From assembly GCA_036267975.1 (NCBI GenBank), contig DATAVA010000029.1, positions 1 through 64,000 of the forward strand: a stretch of 64,000 nucleotides of DNA. Reading direction: 5' to 3'. The position numbers were made by a program, and so were the translations under genes. Positions 52,099 to 60,567 of this stretch are shown here, one piece after another; position 1 is the first letter of the stretch, and each line of letters begins with the position of its first letter. Origin of the DNA: DAIDKA01 sp036267975 (GTDB lineage: Bacteria > Pseudomonadota > Gammaproteobacteria > Steroidobacterales > Steroidobacteraceae). The notes below the pieces were generated by a model that saw nothing but the letters and a program-made list of their open reading frames with translations, ran no database searches and was not told the DNA's origin.

Positions 52099-52959
52099 AT
52101 GATGCGCAAACTCCTGTCCCCGTTCGCCGCCGTGGCGGTATTGGCCTTGAGCCTGTCGTCTGCCGCGCACGCCAAATCCGGCTGGGCAGAGCTGAACATG
52201 ACGCCGGGCGTGACCGCGATGTCACGCCAGATCTACGGCCTGCACATGCTGATGTTCTGGCTGTGCGTCGGGATCGCGGTGGTCGTCTTCGGCGTGATGG
52301 CGTATTCGATTTTCGCCTTCCGCAAATCCCGCGGCGCCGTGGCGGATACCACCCTGCTCCACAGCACCACGGTTGAGATCATCTGGACCATCGTGCCCAT
52401 TGCGATCCTGGTCGCCACCGCCGTGCCGGCCGCCACCACCCTGATCAAGACCGAGGACCTGCGCAATTCGCAGCTGACGATCAAGGTCACCGGCTTCCAG
52501 TGGGGCTGGGACTACGACTACCTGAACAATGGCGTCGAATACTTCTCGCGCCTGGATCGCGCCAGCGACGCGGCCCGGCAGCTCGGCTCGGGCATCGACG
52601 TGACGACCGTCCCGCACTACCTGCTGAACGTCGACAATCCGCTGGTCGTGCCGGTGGACACGAAAGTGCGCGTGCTGATCACGGCGAACGATGTGATTCA
52701 TTCCTGGTGGGTACCGGCCTTCGGCGTCAAGAAGGACGCGATCCCGGGCTTCGTGAATGAGGCCTGGTTCAACATCGATGCCGACAAGGCCGGCACTTAC
52801 CGCGGCAACTGCGCCGAGCTGTGCGGCCGCGATCACGGCTTCATGCCGATCGTGGTGAACGCGCTTTCCAAGGATGACTTCGCGGCATGGCTGAAGGCCA
52901 AACAGCTCGAGCAGCATCCCCCGGCTGCCACCGACTCTTCGGCTCCGGCCGCGAAGTAA
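52099..52959 (+). CDS. coxB: Cytochrome c oxidase subunit II
   Basis: 286 residues with a signal peptide ending near AHA (23-25). Two membrane spans (about 48-70 and 92-112) precede the periplasmic CuA domain. CuA ligands are the His in VIHSWWVPAFG (about 206) and the motif CAELCGRDHGFM (about 237-248) with Cys, Glu, Cys, His and Met all present. There is no C-terminal cytochrome c domain, so it is aa3-type rather than caa3. Two ATGs stand in a row at 52099 and 52102. The upstream leader is unusually AT-rich and has a hairpin. Confidence 0.97.
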   Translation: MMRKLLSPFAAVAVLALSLSSAAHAKSGWAELNMTPGVTAMSRQIYGLHMLMFWLCVGIAVVVFGVMAYSIFAFRKSRGAVADTTLLHSTTVEIIWTIVPIAILVATAVPAATTLIKTEDLRNSQLTIKVTGFQWGWDYDYLNNGVEYFSRLDRASDAARQLGSGIDVTTVPHYLLNVDNPLVVPVDTKVRVLITANDVIHSWWVPAFGVKKDAIPGFVNEAWFNIDADKAGTYRGNCAELCGRDHGFMPIVVNALSKDDFAAWLKAKQLEQHPPAATDSSAPAAK

Positions 52960-52987
52960 GCAACCGATACATCAAAGAGACACGAAC

Positions 52988-54601
52988 ATGGCCTACGACT
53001 CGCACGTTGCTACTGACCACGACCATGACGCGCATGATCACAAGCCACATGGCTGGCGCCGCTGGGTATTCGCGACCAATCACAAGGACATCGGCACGAT
53101 GTACCTGGTGTTTGCCGGGATAAGTTTCTTCATCGGCGGCAGCATGGCCATGCTCATCCGCCTGGAGCTGTTCTCGCCTGGCATGCAGTTCATGGATCCG
53201 CTGTTCTTCAACAGCATGACCACCATGCATGCGCTGGAGATGATCTTCGGCGCCGTCATGCCGGCCTGGACGGGCCTGGCAAACTGGATGATCCCGATGC
53301 AGGTGGGCGCGCCGGACATGGCGCTGCCGCGTTTGAACAATTTCAGCTTTTGGATCCTGCCCTTCGCGTTCACGCTGCTGCTGGCATCCTTGTTCGTACC
53401 CGGCGGCGGCCCCGCCGGCGGCTGGACCATGTATCCGCCGCTGATGTTGCAGGGTGGCGCGTCCTTCCCGATGACCATCTTCGCCATCCATATGATGGGT
53501 ATTTCCTCGATTCTGGGCGCCATCAACGTCGTCGTGACGATCATGAATCTGCGCGCCCCGGGCATGACGCTGCTGCGCATGCCGCTGTTCGTGTGGACCT
53601 GGCTCATCACCGCCTACCTGCTGATCGCGGTCATGCCGGTGCTCGCGGGCGCCGTCACCATGCTGCTGACCGATCATTTCTTCGGCACGACCTTCTTCAC
53701 CGCGGCCGGCGGCGGTGATCCGGTCATGTACCAGCACATCTTCTGGTTCTTCGGTCACCCCGAGGTATACATCCTCATCCTGCCGGCCTTCGGCATCGTC
53801 TCGGAAATCATCCCGACCTTCTCGCGCAAACCGCTGTTCGGCTACGACGCGATGGTGTACGCCACTGCGTCGATTGCCTTCCTGTCCTTCATCGTCTGGG
53901 CCCATCACATGTTCACGGTGGGCATGCCACTGGCCGGACAGCTGTTCTTCATGCTCTCGACCATGCTGATCGCGATTCCGACCGGCGTGAAGGTGTTCAA
54001 CTGGACGGCGACCATGTACAAGGGCTCGCTCTCCTTCGAGCCGCCGATGCTGTTCGCGGTGTCGTTCCTGTTCCTGTTCACGATCGGTGGGCTCTCCGGT
54101 CTGATGCTGGCCATCGTGCCCGCGGACTACCAGTACCAGGACACCTACTTCGTCGTGGCGCACTTCCACTACGTGCTGGTGCCGGGCGCCGTATTCGCGA
54201 TCATGGCCGGTATCTACTACTGGCTGCCGAAGTGGACTGGCAACATGTACAACCAGACCCTGGGCAAGTGGCACTTCTGGCTGTCCACGATCTTCGTGAA
54301 CGTGCTGTTCTTCCCGCAGCACTTCCTGGGACTCGCGGGCATGCCGCGCCGGATTCCGGATTACGCCGTGCAGTTCACCGACTGGAACAGGGTGTCCTCG
54401 ATCGGTGGCTTTGCCTTCGGCGCGACACAACTGCTGTTCGTGTACCTCGTCTGGAAGTGCGTGCACGGAGGCGAGCGCGTCGGCAACCGCGCCTGGGAAG
54501 GCGCGCATGGATTGGAGTGGGAGTTGCCCTCACCGCCGCCGTTCCACTCCTGGACTGATCCGCCGTCGGATGCGCTGATCAACCGCGGCGCGGCGCATTG
54601 A
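52988..54601 (+). CDS. coxA: Cytochrome c oxidase subunit I
   Basis: 537 residues and twelve membrane spans. Key sites are present: the heme a His in TMHALEM (about 78), the CuB/Tyr site GHPEVYILILP (about 257-267), the CuB histidines in WAHHMFTVG (about 305), the K-channel Lys in TGVKVFNW, and the heme ligands in VVAHFHYVLVPGAVF (about 390). The N-terminus is His/Asp-rich and cytoplasmic. It reduces O2 to water and pumps protons. Its stop overlaps the next small gene as TGATG. Confidence 0.97.
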   Translation: MAYDSHVATDHDHDAHDHKPHGWRRWVFATNHKDIGTMYLVFAGISFFIGGSMAMLIRLELFSPGMQFMDPLFFNSMTTMHALEMIFGAVMPAWTGLANWMIPMQVGAPDMALPRLNNFSFWILPFAFTLLLASLFVPGGGPAGGWTMYPPLMLQGGASFPMTIFAIHMMGISSILGAINVVVTIMNLRAPGMTLLRMPLFVWTWLITAYLLIAVMPVLAGAVTMLLTDHFFGTTFFTAAGGGDPVMYQHIFWFFGHPEVYILILPAFGIVSEIIPTFSRKPLFGYDAMVYATASIAFLSFIVWAHHMFTVGMPLAGQLFFMLSTMLIAIPTGVKVFNWTATMYKGSLSFEPPMLFAVSFLFLFTIGGLSGLMLAIVPADYQYQDTYFVVAHFHYVLVPGAVFAIMAGIYYWLPKWTGNMYNQTLGKWHFWLSTIFVNVLFFPQHFLGLAGMPRRIPDYAVQFTDWNRVSSIGGFAFGATQLLFVYLVWKCVHGGERVGNRAWEGAHGLEWELPSPPPFHSWTDPPSDALINRGAAH

Positions 54602-54735
54602 TGGCACTGGATGTGCCCACACTGAGTGATCAGCGCCGGCGCGGCGTGCGCCGCACGGCATTGGTGCTGGGCTTCATCGCGGCCGCGTTCTACGTGGGCT
54701 TCATGGCCATGATGATCTGGCGCGGTTCACGATGA
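54601..54735 (+). CDS. Small single-span membrane protein between coxA and ctaG
   Basis: 44 residues. A basic N-terminal half (QRRRGVRR at 11-18) precedes one membrane span (about 19-40, ALVLGFIAAAFYVGFMAMM), giving an N-in orientation. Its ATG shares a base with the coxA stop (TGATG), and its stop overlaps the ctaG start (ATGA), so it is translationally coupled on both sides. Small membrane proteins at this position are annotated as cytochrome oxidase small assembly proteins in related bacteria. The coding evidence is the coupling and the clear membrane segment. Confidence 0.8.
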   Translation: MALDVPTLSDQRRRGVRRTALVLGFIAAAFYVGFMAMMIWRGSR

Positions 54736-55289
54736 GCCTGGAGCGCGACAAGGCCGGCAAGTCCAACCGCTCGCTGACCACGAAGCTGCTCATCTTCGCC
54801 CTCGGCAGCTTCGGCTTCGGGTTCGCGCTCGTGCCGCTCTATGACGTGCTGTGCGCGGTGACCGGCCAGGGCGATCAGAAGGCGCTGGCGCGCGCCGCAA
54901 CCGTCACGGAACACCCGGATCTGAACCGCCTGGTCAGCGTGGACTTCCTCACCAACCTGCCGGCGAACGGCAATTGGGAATTCCACCCGCTGGTGAAGAC
55001 CATGCAGGTGCATCCCGGTGAGCTGTATCTGACACATTTCTACGCACACAATCTGATGGGTCATGACACGGTGGCCCAGGCGGTACCGGATATCTCCCCG
55101 TCCAAGGCGGCGGCCTATCTTCGCAAGACCGAATGCTTCTGCTTTTCGCCGCAGCACTTCAACGTGAACGAGGCGAAGGTGATGCCGGTGCGCTTCTTCG
55201 TTGATCCGGCGCTGCCCAAATACATCGACCGTCTTACGTTGACCTACACGTTCTACGATTCCACGACAATGATCAAACCCGAGAAATGA
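54732..55289 (+). CDS. ctaG: Cytochrome c oxidase assembly protein CtaG/Cox11
   Basis: 185 residues with an N-terminal membrane anchor (about 17-37) ending FALVPLYDVLC, then a periplasmic immunoglobulin-like domain. The copper-binding motif is CFCFSPQHF (about 137-145), and a further Cys lies in DVLCAVTG. It delivers copper to the CuB site of subunit I. The gene overlaps the small membrane gene and coxC by 4 bp each. Confidence 0.96.
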   Translation: MSLERDKAGKSNRSLTTKLLIFALGSFGFGFALVPLYDVLCAVTGQGDQKALARAATVTEHPDLNRLVSVDFLTNLPANGNWEFHPLVKTMQVHPGELYLTHFYAHNLMGHDTVAQAVPDISPSKAAAYLRKTECFCFSPQHFNVNEAKVMPVRFFVDPALPKYIDRLTLTYTFYDSTTMIKPEK

Positions 55290-56179
55290 CCATGGAACAG
55301 GCTCACGCCCCGGACACCAGTCACTACTACGTCCCGCATCACAGTCTTTGGCCAATCATCGGGTCGGTATCGCTGTTCTCGATCATGCTGGGCATGGTCA
55401 CCTACTTCAATGACTGGGCCGGTCCCTGGGCGCTCGCGCCCGGCTTCACGCTCATCGCCTGCACCTTCTTCGGCTGGTTCTATTCGGTCATCGGCGAAAA
55501 CCAGCACGGCGTTTTCAACAGCCAGGTGGATCGCTCGTTCCGCATGGGAATGATGTGGTTCATCTTCTCGGAAGTGATGTTCTTTGCGGCCTTCTTCGGC
55601 GCGCTGTTCTATGCGCGCACGTTGTCGACCGCGTGGCTGGGCGGACGCGGGGTGAAAATCTTCACGAACATCCTGCTGTGGCCGCACTACGACGGCACCT
55701 GGCCGACGAATGGTCCGGGTCACGTGGGCGGCCACGCGGACGGCAGCTTCCAGATCGTGCCGGCGTTCAGCCTGCCGGCCATCAACACGCTGATCCTGCT
55801 GACCAGCGGCGTCACCGTGACCATCGCGCATCACGCCCTGCGCGTGGGCAAGCGCGGGGTGCTGAAAGTGTTCCTGGCGCTGACCTTCATCCTGGGGTTC
55901 AGCTTCGTGGCACTGCAGGCCCACGAATACGGGGAAGCCTATCGCGAGCTGGGCCTGAAGCTGAGCACCGGGATCTACGGTTCGACGTTCTTCATGCTGA
56001 CCGGCTTCCACGGCCTGCACGTCACCATCGGCGCCATCATGCTGACGGTGGTGTGGCTGCGGGTACTGCGCGGCCACTTCACGCCCGAGAAACACTTCGC
56101 GTTCGAGGCGGTGGCCTGGTACTGGCACTTCGTCGACGTAGTGTGGCTGGGACTGTTCGTCTTCGTGTACTGGCTCTAG
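55286..56179 (+). CDS. coxC: Cytochrome c oxidase subunit III
   Basis: 297 residues and seven membrane spans. Subunit III features are HHSLWPIIGS near the start, FRMGMMWFIFSEVMFFAAFF (about 87-106), LTGFHGLHVTIGA (about 238-250) and the terminal WYWHFVDVVWLGLFVFVYWL. It stabilises the core of the oxidase. The ATG at 55286 overlaps the ctaG stop; an ATG two codons later is possible. The next gene is on the other strand. Confidence 0.96.
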   Translation: MTMEQAHAPDTSHYYVPHHSLWPIIGSVSLFSIMLGMVTYFNDWAGPWALAPGFTLIACTFFGWFYSVIGENQHGVFNSQVDRSFRMGMMWFIFSEVMFFAAFFGALFYARTLSTAWLGGRGVKIFTNILLWPHYDGTWPTNGPGHVGGHADGSFQIVPAFSLPAINTLILLTSGVTVTIAHHALRVGKRGVLKVFLALTFILGFSFVALQAHEYGEAYRELGLKLSTGIYGSTFFMLTGFHGLHVTIGAIMLTVVWLRVLRGHFTPEKHFAFEAVAWYWHFVDVVWLGLFVFVYWL

Positions 56180-56192
56180 GCGCGCGCGGCGA

Positions 56193-56396
56193 TCACAGCC
56201 CGTGCGGCGTGATCAGCCCGAGCCACCAGGCCACCATCAGCAGGATGAACAGGCCCACCGACAATCCGACGCGCAGCGCCAGTGAACGGAACATCTTCTG
56301 CGAGTCGCCCTGGGCGCGGGACAGATGAAACAACGCTGAGCCGAGGCTCGCGACGATGGCCACCAGCACCAGGATGATCAGGACCTTCAGCGCCAT
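56193..56396 (-). CDS. DUF2909 twin-transmembrane protein
   Basis: 67 residues from the ATG at 56396. Two membrane spans (about 4-22 and 43-62) flank a short loop with LFHLSRAQGDSQKMFRSLALRV, the DUF2909 signature. The frame is open upstream to 56552, but that part lies in the surf1 gene. The function is unknown. It is the only minus-strand gene inside the oxidase locus, a position it also has in other gammaproteobacteria. It starts 27 bp from surf1, so the two share a divergent promoter region. Confidence 0.82.
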   Translation of the reverse strand: MALKVLIILVLVAIVASLGSALFHLSRAQGDSQKMFRSLALRVGLSVGLFILLMVAWWLGLITPHGL

Positions 56397-56423
56397 CGCC
56401 CAATTATAGATCCGAATGTCCCC

Positions 56424-57170
56424 ATGCCTATCGTGAGTTTCCGCATCGGCCGCCGCCGTTTTGCACCCTCCTGGTCGATGACACTGCTGACCATCGTGCT
56501 GTGCGTGGCGTTCGTACGCCTGGGCGAATGGCAATGGCAGCGCGGCGTGCACCGGCAGGCCGAGTGGGATGCCTTCGCGCGCGGCGCCGATGCGCCCCTA
56601 CCGCTGGGTGCGCAGGACCTGGGTTCACTGGCACGCTTCCGGCGCATCACGGTCACCGGCCGCTGGGACGCCGGCCACCAGTTCCTGATCGATAACCAGT
56701 CGCATGGCGGCTTGCCGGGCTACGCGGTGCTGACGCCGCTGCGCCTGGACGATGGGCGGATGCTCATCGTCAATCGCGGCTGGGTGCCCTTCACCGGCGC
56801 GCGCGCGCGCTTGCCACCGATCGGGCTCGAAGCCACAGGTCCGGTCACGCTGACGGGGCGCCTGGACAACCTGCCGGTGGCCGGCCTGGCCTTGGGTCAT
56901 GCGGCCCCGGCCGCCGCCGGAGCGTGGCCGAAGCTGACGGGCTTTCCGACCCTCGCGGACTTGGCCACGGCGCTGCACCACAAACTGGAGCCATGGACGG
57001 TGCTGCTGGATGCGGGCAGTGCCGAGGGTTATGTCAGGGACTGGCAACCGCCGGGGCTTTCACCCCTGCGCCATTGGTCCTATGCCATTCAATGGTGGGG
57101 ATTTGCTGTGACGCTGCTGATCATCTGGGGGATCATGAGCGCCCGGCGGCAGGAGCCGAAGAATTCATGA
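56424..57170 (+). CDS. SURF1 family cytochrome oxidase assembly protein
   Basis: 248 residues. Two membrane spans, one near the N-terminus (about 17-33) and one near the C-terminus (about 222-240), enclose a periplasmic domain. The SURF1 signatures are LGEWQWQRG near 33, VLTPLRLDDGRMLIVNRGWVP (about 101-121) and the final HWSYAIQWWGFAVTLL. It helps insert heme a into subunit I. Its stop overlaps the next gene as ATGA. Confidence 0.94.
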   Translation: MPIVSFRIGRRRFAPSWSMTLLTIVLCVAFVRLGEWQWQRGVHRQAEWDAFARGADAPLPLGAQDLGSLARFRRITVTGRWDAGHQFLIDNQSHGGLPGYAVLTPLRLDDGRMLIVNRGWVPFTGARARLPPIGLEATGPVTLTGRLDNLPVAGLALGHAAPAAAGAWPKLTGFPTLADLATALHHKLEPWTVLLDAGSAEGYVRDWQPPGLSPLRHWSYAIQWWGFAVTLLIIWGIMSARRQEPKNS

Positions 57171-57766
57171 GCAGCGTCATCGACCCCGAACTGCATCGCC
57201 GGAATTTCCGCACCGTGTTTGCCCTGGCCGGCCTGTTCGTGCTGCCGCTGGCGCTGGCGTTCTGGCTGTACTACGGCCTGCACTGGCATCCCCGCGGCAT
57301 GACCAATCACGGCGATCTCATCGCGCCGGTGCGCCCTTTGCCGGATGTGCCCGTGCCGGATGCGGCCGGTGTGACCCAGCGCCACATCTTCAACGGACAC
57401 TGGACCCTGGTGTATATCGGTGATGGCGCCTGCGACGCCGACTGCCGCACGACCCTGTTCTTCATGCGCCAGACGCGCCTGTCCCTGGGCAAGGACATGA
57501 CGCGCGTGGAGCGCGTATTCCTCGCGCCGTCCCACTGCTGCGACCGCAGCTTCCTGGACGGCGAACATCCGGGCCTGCGCGTGTTCGATGCCGCGGTGCC
57601 CGCTGCACAGCCACTGCTTGCGCAATTTCCCGCGGACGGACGCGCCCAGGCGCTCTACATCGTCGATCCGCTGGGAAACCTCATGATGCGTTACGATGCG
57701 CGACTGCCGCCGAAGGGTCTGCTCGAGGACCTCAAACGCCTGCTGCAGCTGTCTCACATTGGCTGA
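57167..57766 (+). CDS. SCO1/SenC-like thioredoxin-fold protein
   Basis: 199 residues from the ATG at 57167, overlapping surf1 by 4 bp. One N-terminal membrane anchor (about 19-36) and a periplasmic thioredoxin-like domain follow. WTLVYIGDGACDADCRTTL (about 80-98) carries a CxxxC pair at the place where Sco proteins bind copper, but without the usual following Pro. HCCDRS (about 121-126) may supply the further His. It probably supports CuA maturation. It is more divergent than typical Sco, so the function is inferred from the motif and neighbours. Confidence 0.75.
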   Translation: MSSVIDPELHRRNFRTVFALAGLFVLPLALAFWLYYGLHWHPRGMTNHGDLIAPVRPLPDVPVPDAAGVTQRHIFNGHWTLVYIGDGACDADCRTTLFFMRQTRLSLGKDMTRVERVFLAPSHCCDRSFLDGEHPGLRVFDAAVPAAQPLLAQFPADGRAQALYIVDPLGNLMMRYDARLPPKGLLEDLKRLLQLSHIG

Positions 57767-57770
57767 ACTC

Positions 57771-58802
57771 ATGCTTCGGGATCCGGACACCACGCTCACC
57801 TGGATGCGCCGCATCGCGCTGGCCGCGGTGCTGCTTGCCTTCGGCGTGGTCGTGCTCGGCGCCTATGTACGGCTGACCACCGCGGGCCTGGGTTGCCCGG
57901 ACTGGCCCGGCTGCTATGGCCATATCGCCCCGACCAGCACGGCGGTGGATGTGGGCAAGGCCTGGCGCGAGATGATCCATCGCTATTTCGCCGGCTCGCT
58001 GGTGATCCTCACGCTGATCCTCGCGGTGCTGGCGTTCTCCCAGCAGCGCGTCCGCTCGGCGGGCGGCACCAACGTGCCGCTCACGCTGGCGGTGGTCGCG
58101 ACCATCATCGTGCAGGCGCTGCTGGGCATGCTGACCGTGACCTGGCAGGTCGCCCCGCAGATCGTGACGCTGCACCTGTTGTTCGGCATGACGACCCTGG
58201 GGCTGCTGTGGTGGCTGTGGCTGACGCTGGACGCACGCAGGCCGCGCACCACGGGTCCGGCGCTGGGCCGCAGTCCGCCGGTGGGTTGGGCGCAGACCCA
58301 CTCGATCAGCCGCCGACTGGCGCTCATCGGTCTGCTGGTGCTGGCGGTGCAGATCGCGCTGGGCGGCTGGACCAGCACCAACTACGCCGCCACCGCCTGC
58401 CCGGATTTTCCGACCTGCCAGGCGGCCTGGTGGCCGCAGATGGACTTCCGCGACGCCTTCGTGCTGTGGCACTCGCCGACCATGAACTACGAGGGCGGTG
58501 TGCTCGGCCTTGCGGCGCGCGTGGCCATTCACTTCACGCATCGCCTCGGCGCGCTCGTGACCACCGTGGCCTTGAGTGTGGCCGCAATCTGGATTCTGCG
58601 CGAACGCACCCTGGTGCGGTCGCGACCCGCGGCCGTCGCGGTGCTGGTAGCCTTGGGGCTGCAGCTGGCGATCGGCATCACGATGGTCGTGAAGGGTTTC
58701 CCGCTGTGGCTGGCCACCGCCCACAACGGCGGGGCAGCCTTGTTGCTGCTGGCAACCCTCGCGCTCAATCATCGGCTGATCGCTGCGGGCACTCGCAGCT
58801 GA
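57771..58802 (+). CDS. ctaA: Heme A synthase (COX15/CtaA)
   Basis: 343 residues from the ATG at 57771, 5 bp after the Sco-like gene. Eight membrane spans. Family motifs are GAYVRLTTAGLGCPDWPGCYG (about 28-48), HRYFAGSLV (about 67), LGGWTSTNYAATACPDFPTC (about 196-215) and the late FTHRLGALVTT histidine. It hydroxylates heme O to heme A. It is followed closely by ctaB. Confidence 0.95.
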   Translation: MLRDPDTTLTWMRRIALAAVLLAFGVVVLGAYVRLTTAGLGCPDWPGCYGHIAPTSTAVDVGKAWREMIHRYFAGSLVILTLILAVLAFSQQRVRSAGGTNVPLTLAVVATIIVQALLGMLTVTWQVAPQIVTLHLLFGMTTLGLLWWLWLTLDARRPRTTGPALGRSPPVGWAQTHSISRRLALIGLLVLAVQIALGGWTSTNYAATACPDFPTCQAAWWPQMDFRDAFVLWHSPTMNYEGGVLGLAARVAIHFTHRLGALVTTVALSVAAIWILRERTLVRSRPAAVAVLVALGLQLAIGITMVVKGFPLWLATAHNGGAALLLLATLALNHRLIAAGTRS

Positions 58803-58819
58803 TGGAGCGGTGAGCGCAC

Positions 58820-59728
58820 TTGGCCACATCGAGCGGATACGCATTGCCGCAGGCGCACTGGCGCCTGTACCTGGCGTTGACCAAGCCGCGCGTGGTTGCG
58901 CTCATCGTGTTCACGGCGATCGTGGGCACCTTGATGTCGACGCCCGGACTGCCGCCGGTGTCGGCCATGCTGTGGGGCAACCTGGGCATCGCCCTGGCCT
59001 CCGCCAGCGCGGCTGCCATCAATCACGTCCTCGACCGGCGCATCGACGCGCAGATGTCGCGCACCCGCGGGCGGCCGCTGCCGACCGGCGGCCTCACCGA
59101 GCGGCAGGCGCTGATTTTTGCGGCGGTGCTCGGCTTCGTCTCGATGGCGGTGCTGGGCCTGCTCGTCAATCTGCTCACGGCGGTGCTGACGTTTGCCTCA
59201 CTGATCGGCTACGCGATCATCTACACGGCCTGGTTGAAGCGTGCGACCTCGCAGAACATCGTGATCGGCGGTGCCGCGGGCGCCGCGCCGCCGGTGCTGG
59301 GCTGGACGGCCGTGACCGGCCATGTCGATGCCGACGCGCTGCTGCTGTTCCTCATCATTTTCGCCTGGACGCCGCCGCACTTCTGGGCGCTGGCGATCGC
59401 GCGGCGCGACGAATACGCACGGGCCGGAATTCCGATGCTCCCGGTCACGCATGGCGTGGCGCACACGCGCCTGCATGTGCTGCTGTACACGGTGCTGCTG
59501 GTGCTGGTCACACTGCTGCCGTTCATGACGCGCATGAGCGGCCTGATCTATCTGGTGGCGGCGCTCATTCTCGATGCGATGTTTCTCTACCATGCCCTGG
59601 TGCTGAAGATTTCGGCGCGCCAGGAACTGCCGATGCGGGTGTTCCGTTTTTCGGTCAACTATCTGATGTGGATGTTTGCGGCGCTGCTCGTGGACCACTA
59701 CCTGCCCACGACCCAGCACCTGCTGTGA
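58820..59728 (+). CDS. ctaB: Protoheme IX farnesyltransferase (heme O synthase)
   Basis: 302 residues from a TTG at 58820, with GGAG 12 nt upstream. The UbiA-type fold has nine membrane spans. Motifs are LTKPRVVALIVFTAIVG (about 20-36), NHVLDRRIDAQMSRTRGRPL (about 68-87, the first Asp-rich motif) and FAWTPPHFWALAIARRDEY (about 183-201). It farnesylates heme b to heme O, the substrate of ctaA. The start codon is unusual and rests on alignment with family length. Another frame is open over the whole gene but has no protein-like features. Confidence 0.94.
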   Translation: MATSSGYALPQAHWRLYLALTKPRVVALIVFTAIVGTLMSTPGLPPVSAMLWGNLGIALASASAAAINHVLDRRIDAQMSRTRGRPLPTGGLTERQALIFAAVLGFVSMAVLGLLVNLLTAVLTFASLIGYAIIYTAWLKRATSQNIVIGGAAGAAPPVLGWTAVTGHVDADALLLFLIIFAWTPPHFWALAIARRDEYARAGIPMLPVTHGVAHTRLHVLLYTVLLVLVTLLPFMTRMSGLIYLVAALILDAMFLYHALVLKISARQELPMRVFRFSVNYLMWMFAALLVDHYLPTTQHLL

Positions 59729-59754
59729 ATCGGTTCTGAGCAAAGGGTGCGCGC

Positions 59755-60546
59755 ATGCTGATCGAACGCGTCTGGGCGGCCAACGACTACCGGAATTTTC
59801 ACTATCTCGTGGCCTGTCCGGAAACCGGCGAGGCGCTCGCGATCGATCCGCTGGAGTGGCGCCTGTGCCTGGAAACCGCGCGGCGCCGCGGCTGGACCAT
59901 CACCCAGATCCTCAACACGCATGAGCATCGGGACCACACCGGCGGCAATGCGGGCATGGTCGGCGCGACGCACGCGCGGGTGCTGGCGCACGCGCAGGCG
60001 GCGGCCAGCATCGGCGGGGTGGACCAGGGACTGAACCGGGGTGATGTGATCCGCGTCGGACGCCGCGTCGAGCTGGAGTGCCTGGACACGCCGGGCCACA
60101 CGCTGGCCCACATCTGTCTCTTTGCCCATGGCGATGAACCGGCGCTGTTCTCCGGTGACACACTGTTCAACGCCGGCGCCGGCAACTGTCACAGTACCGG
60201 ACGGCCCGAGCTGCTCTACGACACTTTCGTCACGCAGCTGGCGCGACTGCCGGATTCGACGCGGCTGTTCCCGGGCCACGAATACCTGGTGCGCAACCTC
60301 GAGTTCACGCTGGATAGGGAGCCGGACAACGCGGCGGCGGCGCAGATGCTCGAGCGGACGCGCGCCGCGGCCGCGGCGGATGCACCGGTGACCACGCTGG
60401 CGCAGGAAAAGCGCGTCAATACCTTCTTCAGGCTGCAGAACCCGCGCATCATTGGCCGCCTGCGGGCGCAGTTTCCGGAGCTGGGCGAGAACCCGGACGC
60501 GAAGGCCGTATTCCTGAAACTGCGCGAACTGCGTAATGCCTGGTAA
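59755..60546 (+). CDS. gloB: Hydroxyacylglutathione hydrolase (glyoxalase II)
   Basis: 263 residues. A metallo-beta-lactamase fold with the di-zinc motif THEHRDHTGG (55-64), further ligands in DTPGHTLAHIC (about 112), SGDTLFNAGAGNC (about 139) and the C-terminal PGHEY (about 178). The second domain has QEKRVNTFFRLQNP. It cleaves S-lactoylglutathione to lactate and glutathione in methylglyoxal detoxification. The start lies 26 bp after ctaB. The terminal Trp is typical. Confidence 0.93.
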   Translation: MLIERVWAANDYRNFHYLVACPETGEALAIDPLEWRLCLETARRRGWTITQILNTHEHRDHTGGNAGMVGATHARVLAHAQAAASIGGVDQGLNRGDVIRVGRRVELECLDTPGHTLAHICLFAHGDEPALFSGDTLFNAGAGNCHSTGRPELLYDTFVTQLARLPDSTRLFPGHEYLVRNLEFTLDREPDNAAAAQMLERTRAAAAADAPVTTLAQEKRVNTFFRLQNPRIIGRLRAQFPELGENPDAKAVFLKLRELRNAW

Positions 60547-60567
60547 TTGCGAAGAACGGAGACATCC

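Noticed and set aside
52841..54508. A 555-codon minus-strand open frame across coxA
   Set aside because: Antisense to coxA, His/Arg/Glu/Gln-rich, no recognisable domain.
58810..59739. A 309-codon plus-strand frame overlapping ctaB in another phase
   Set aside because: The other frame encodes all heme O synthase motifs; this one is Arg/Ala/Gly-rich shadow sequence.
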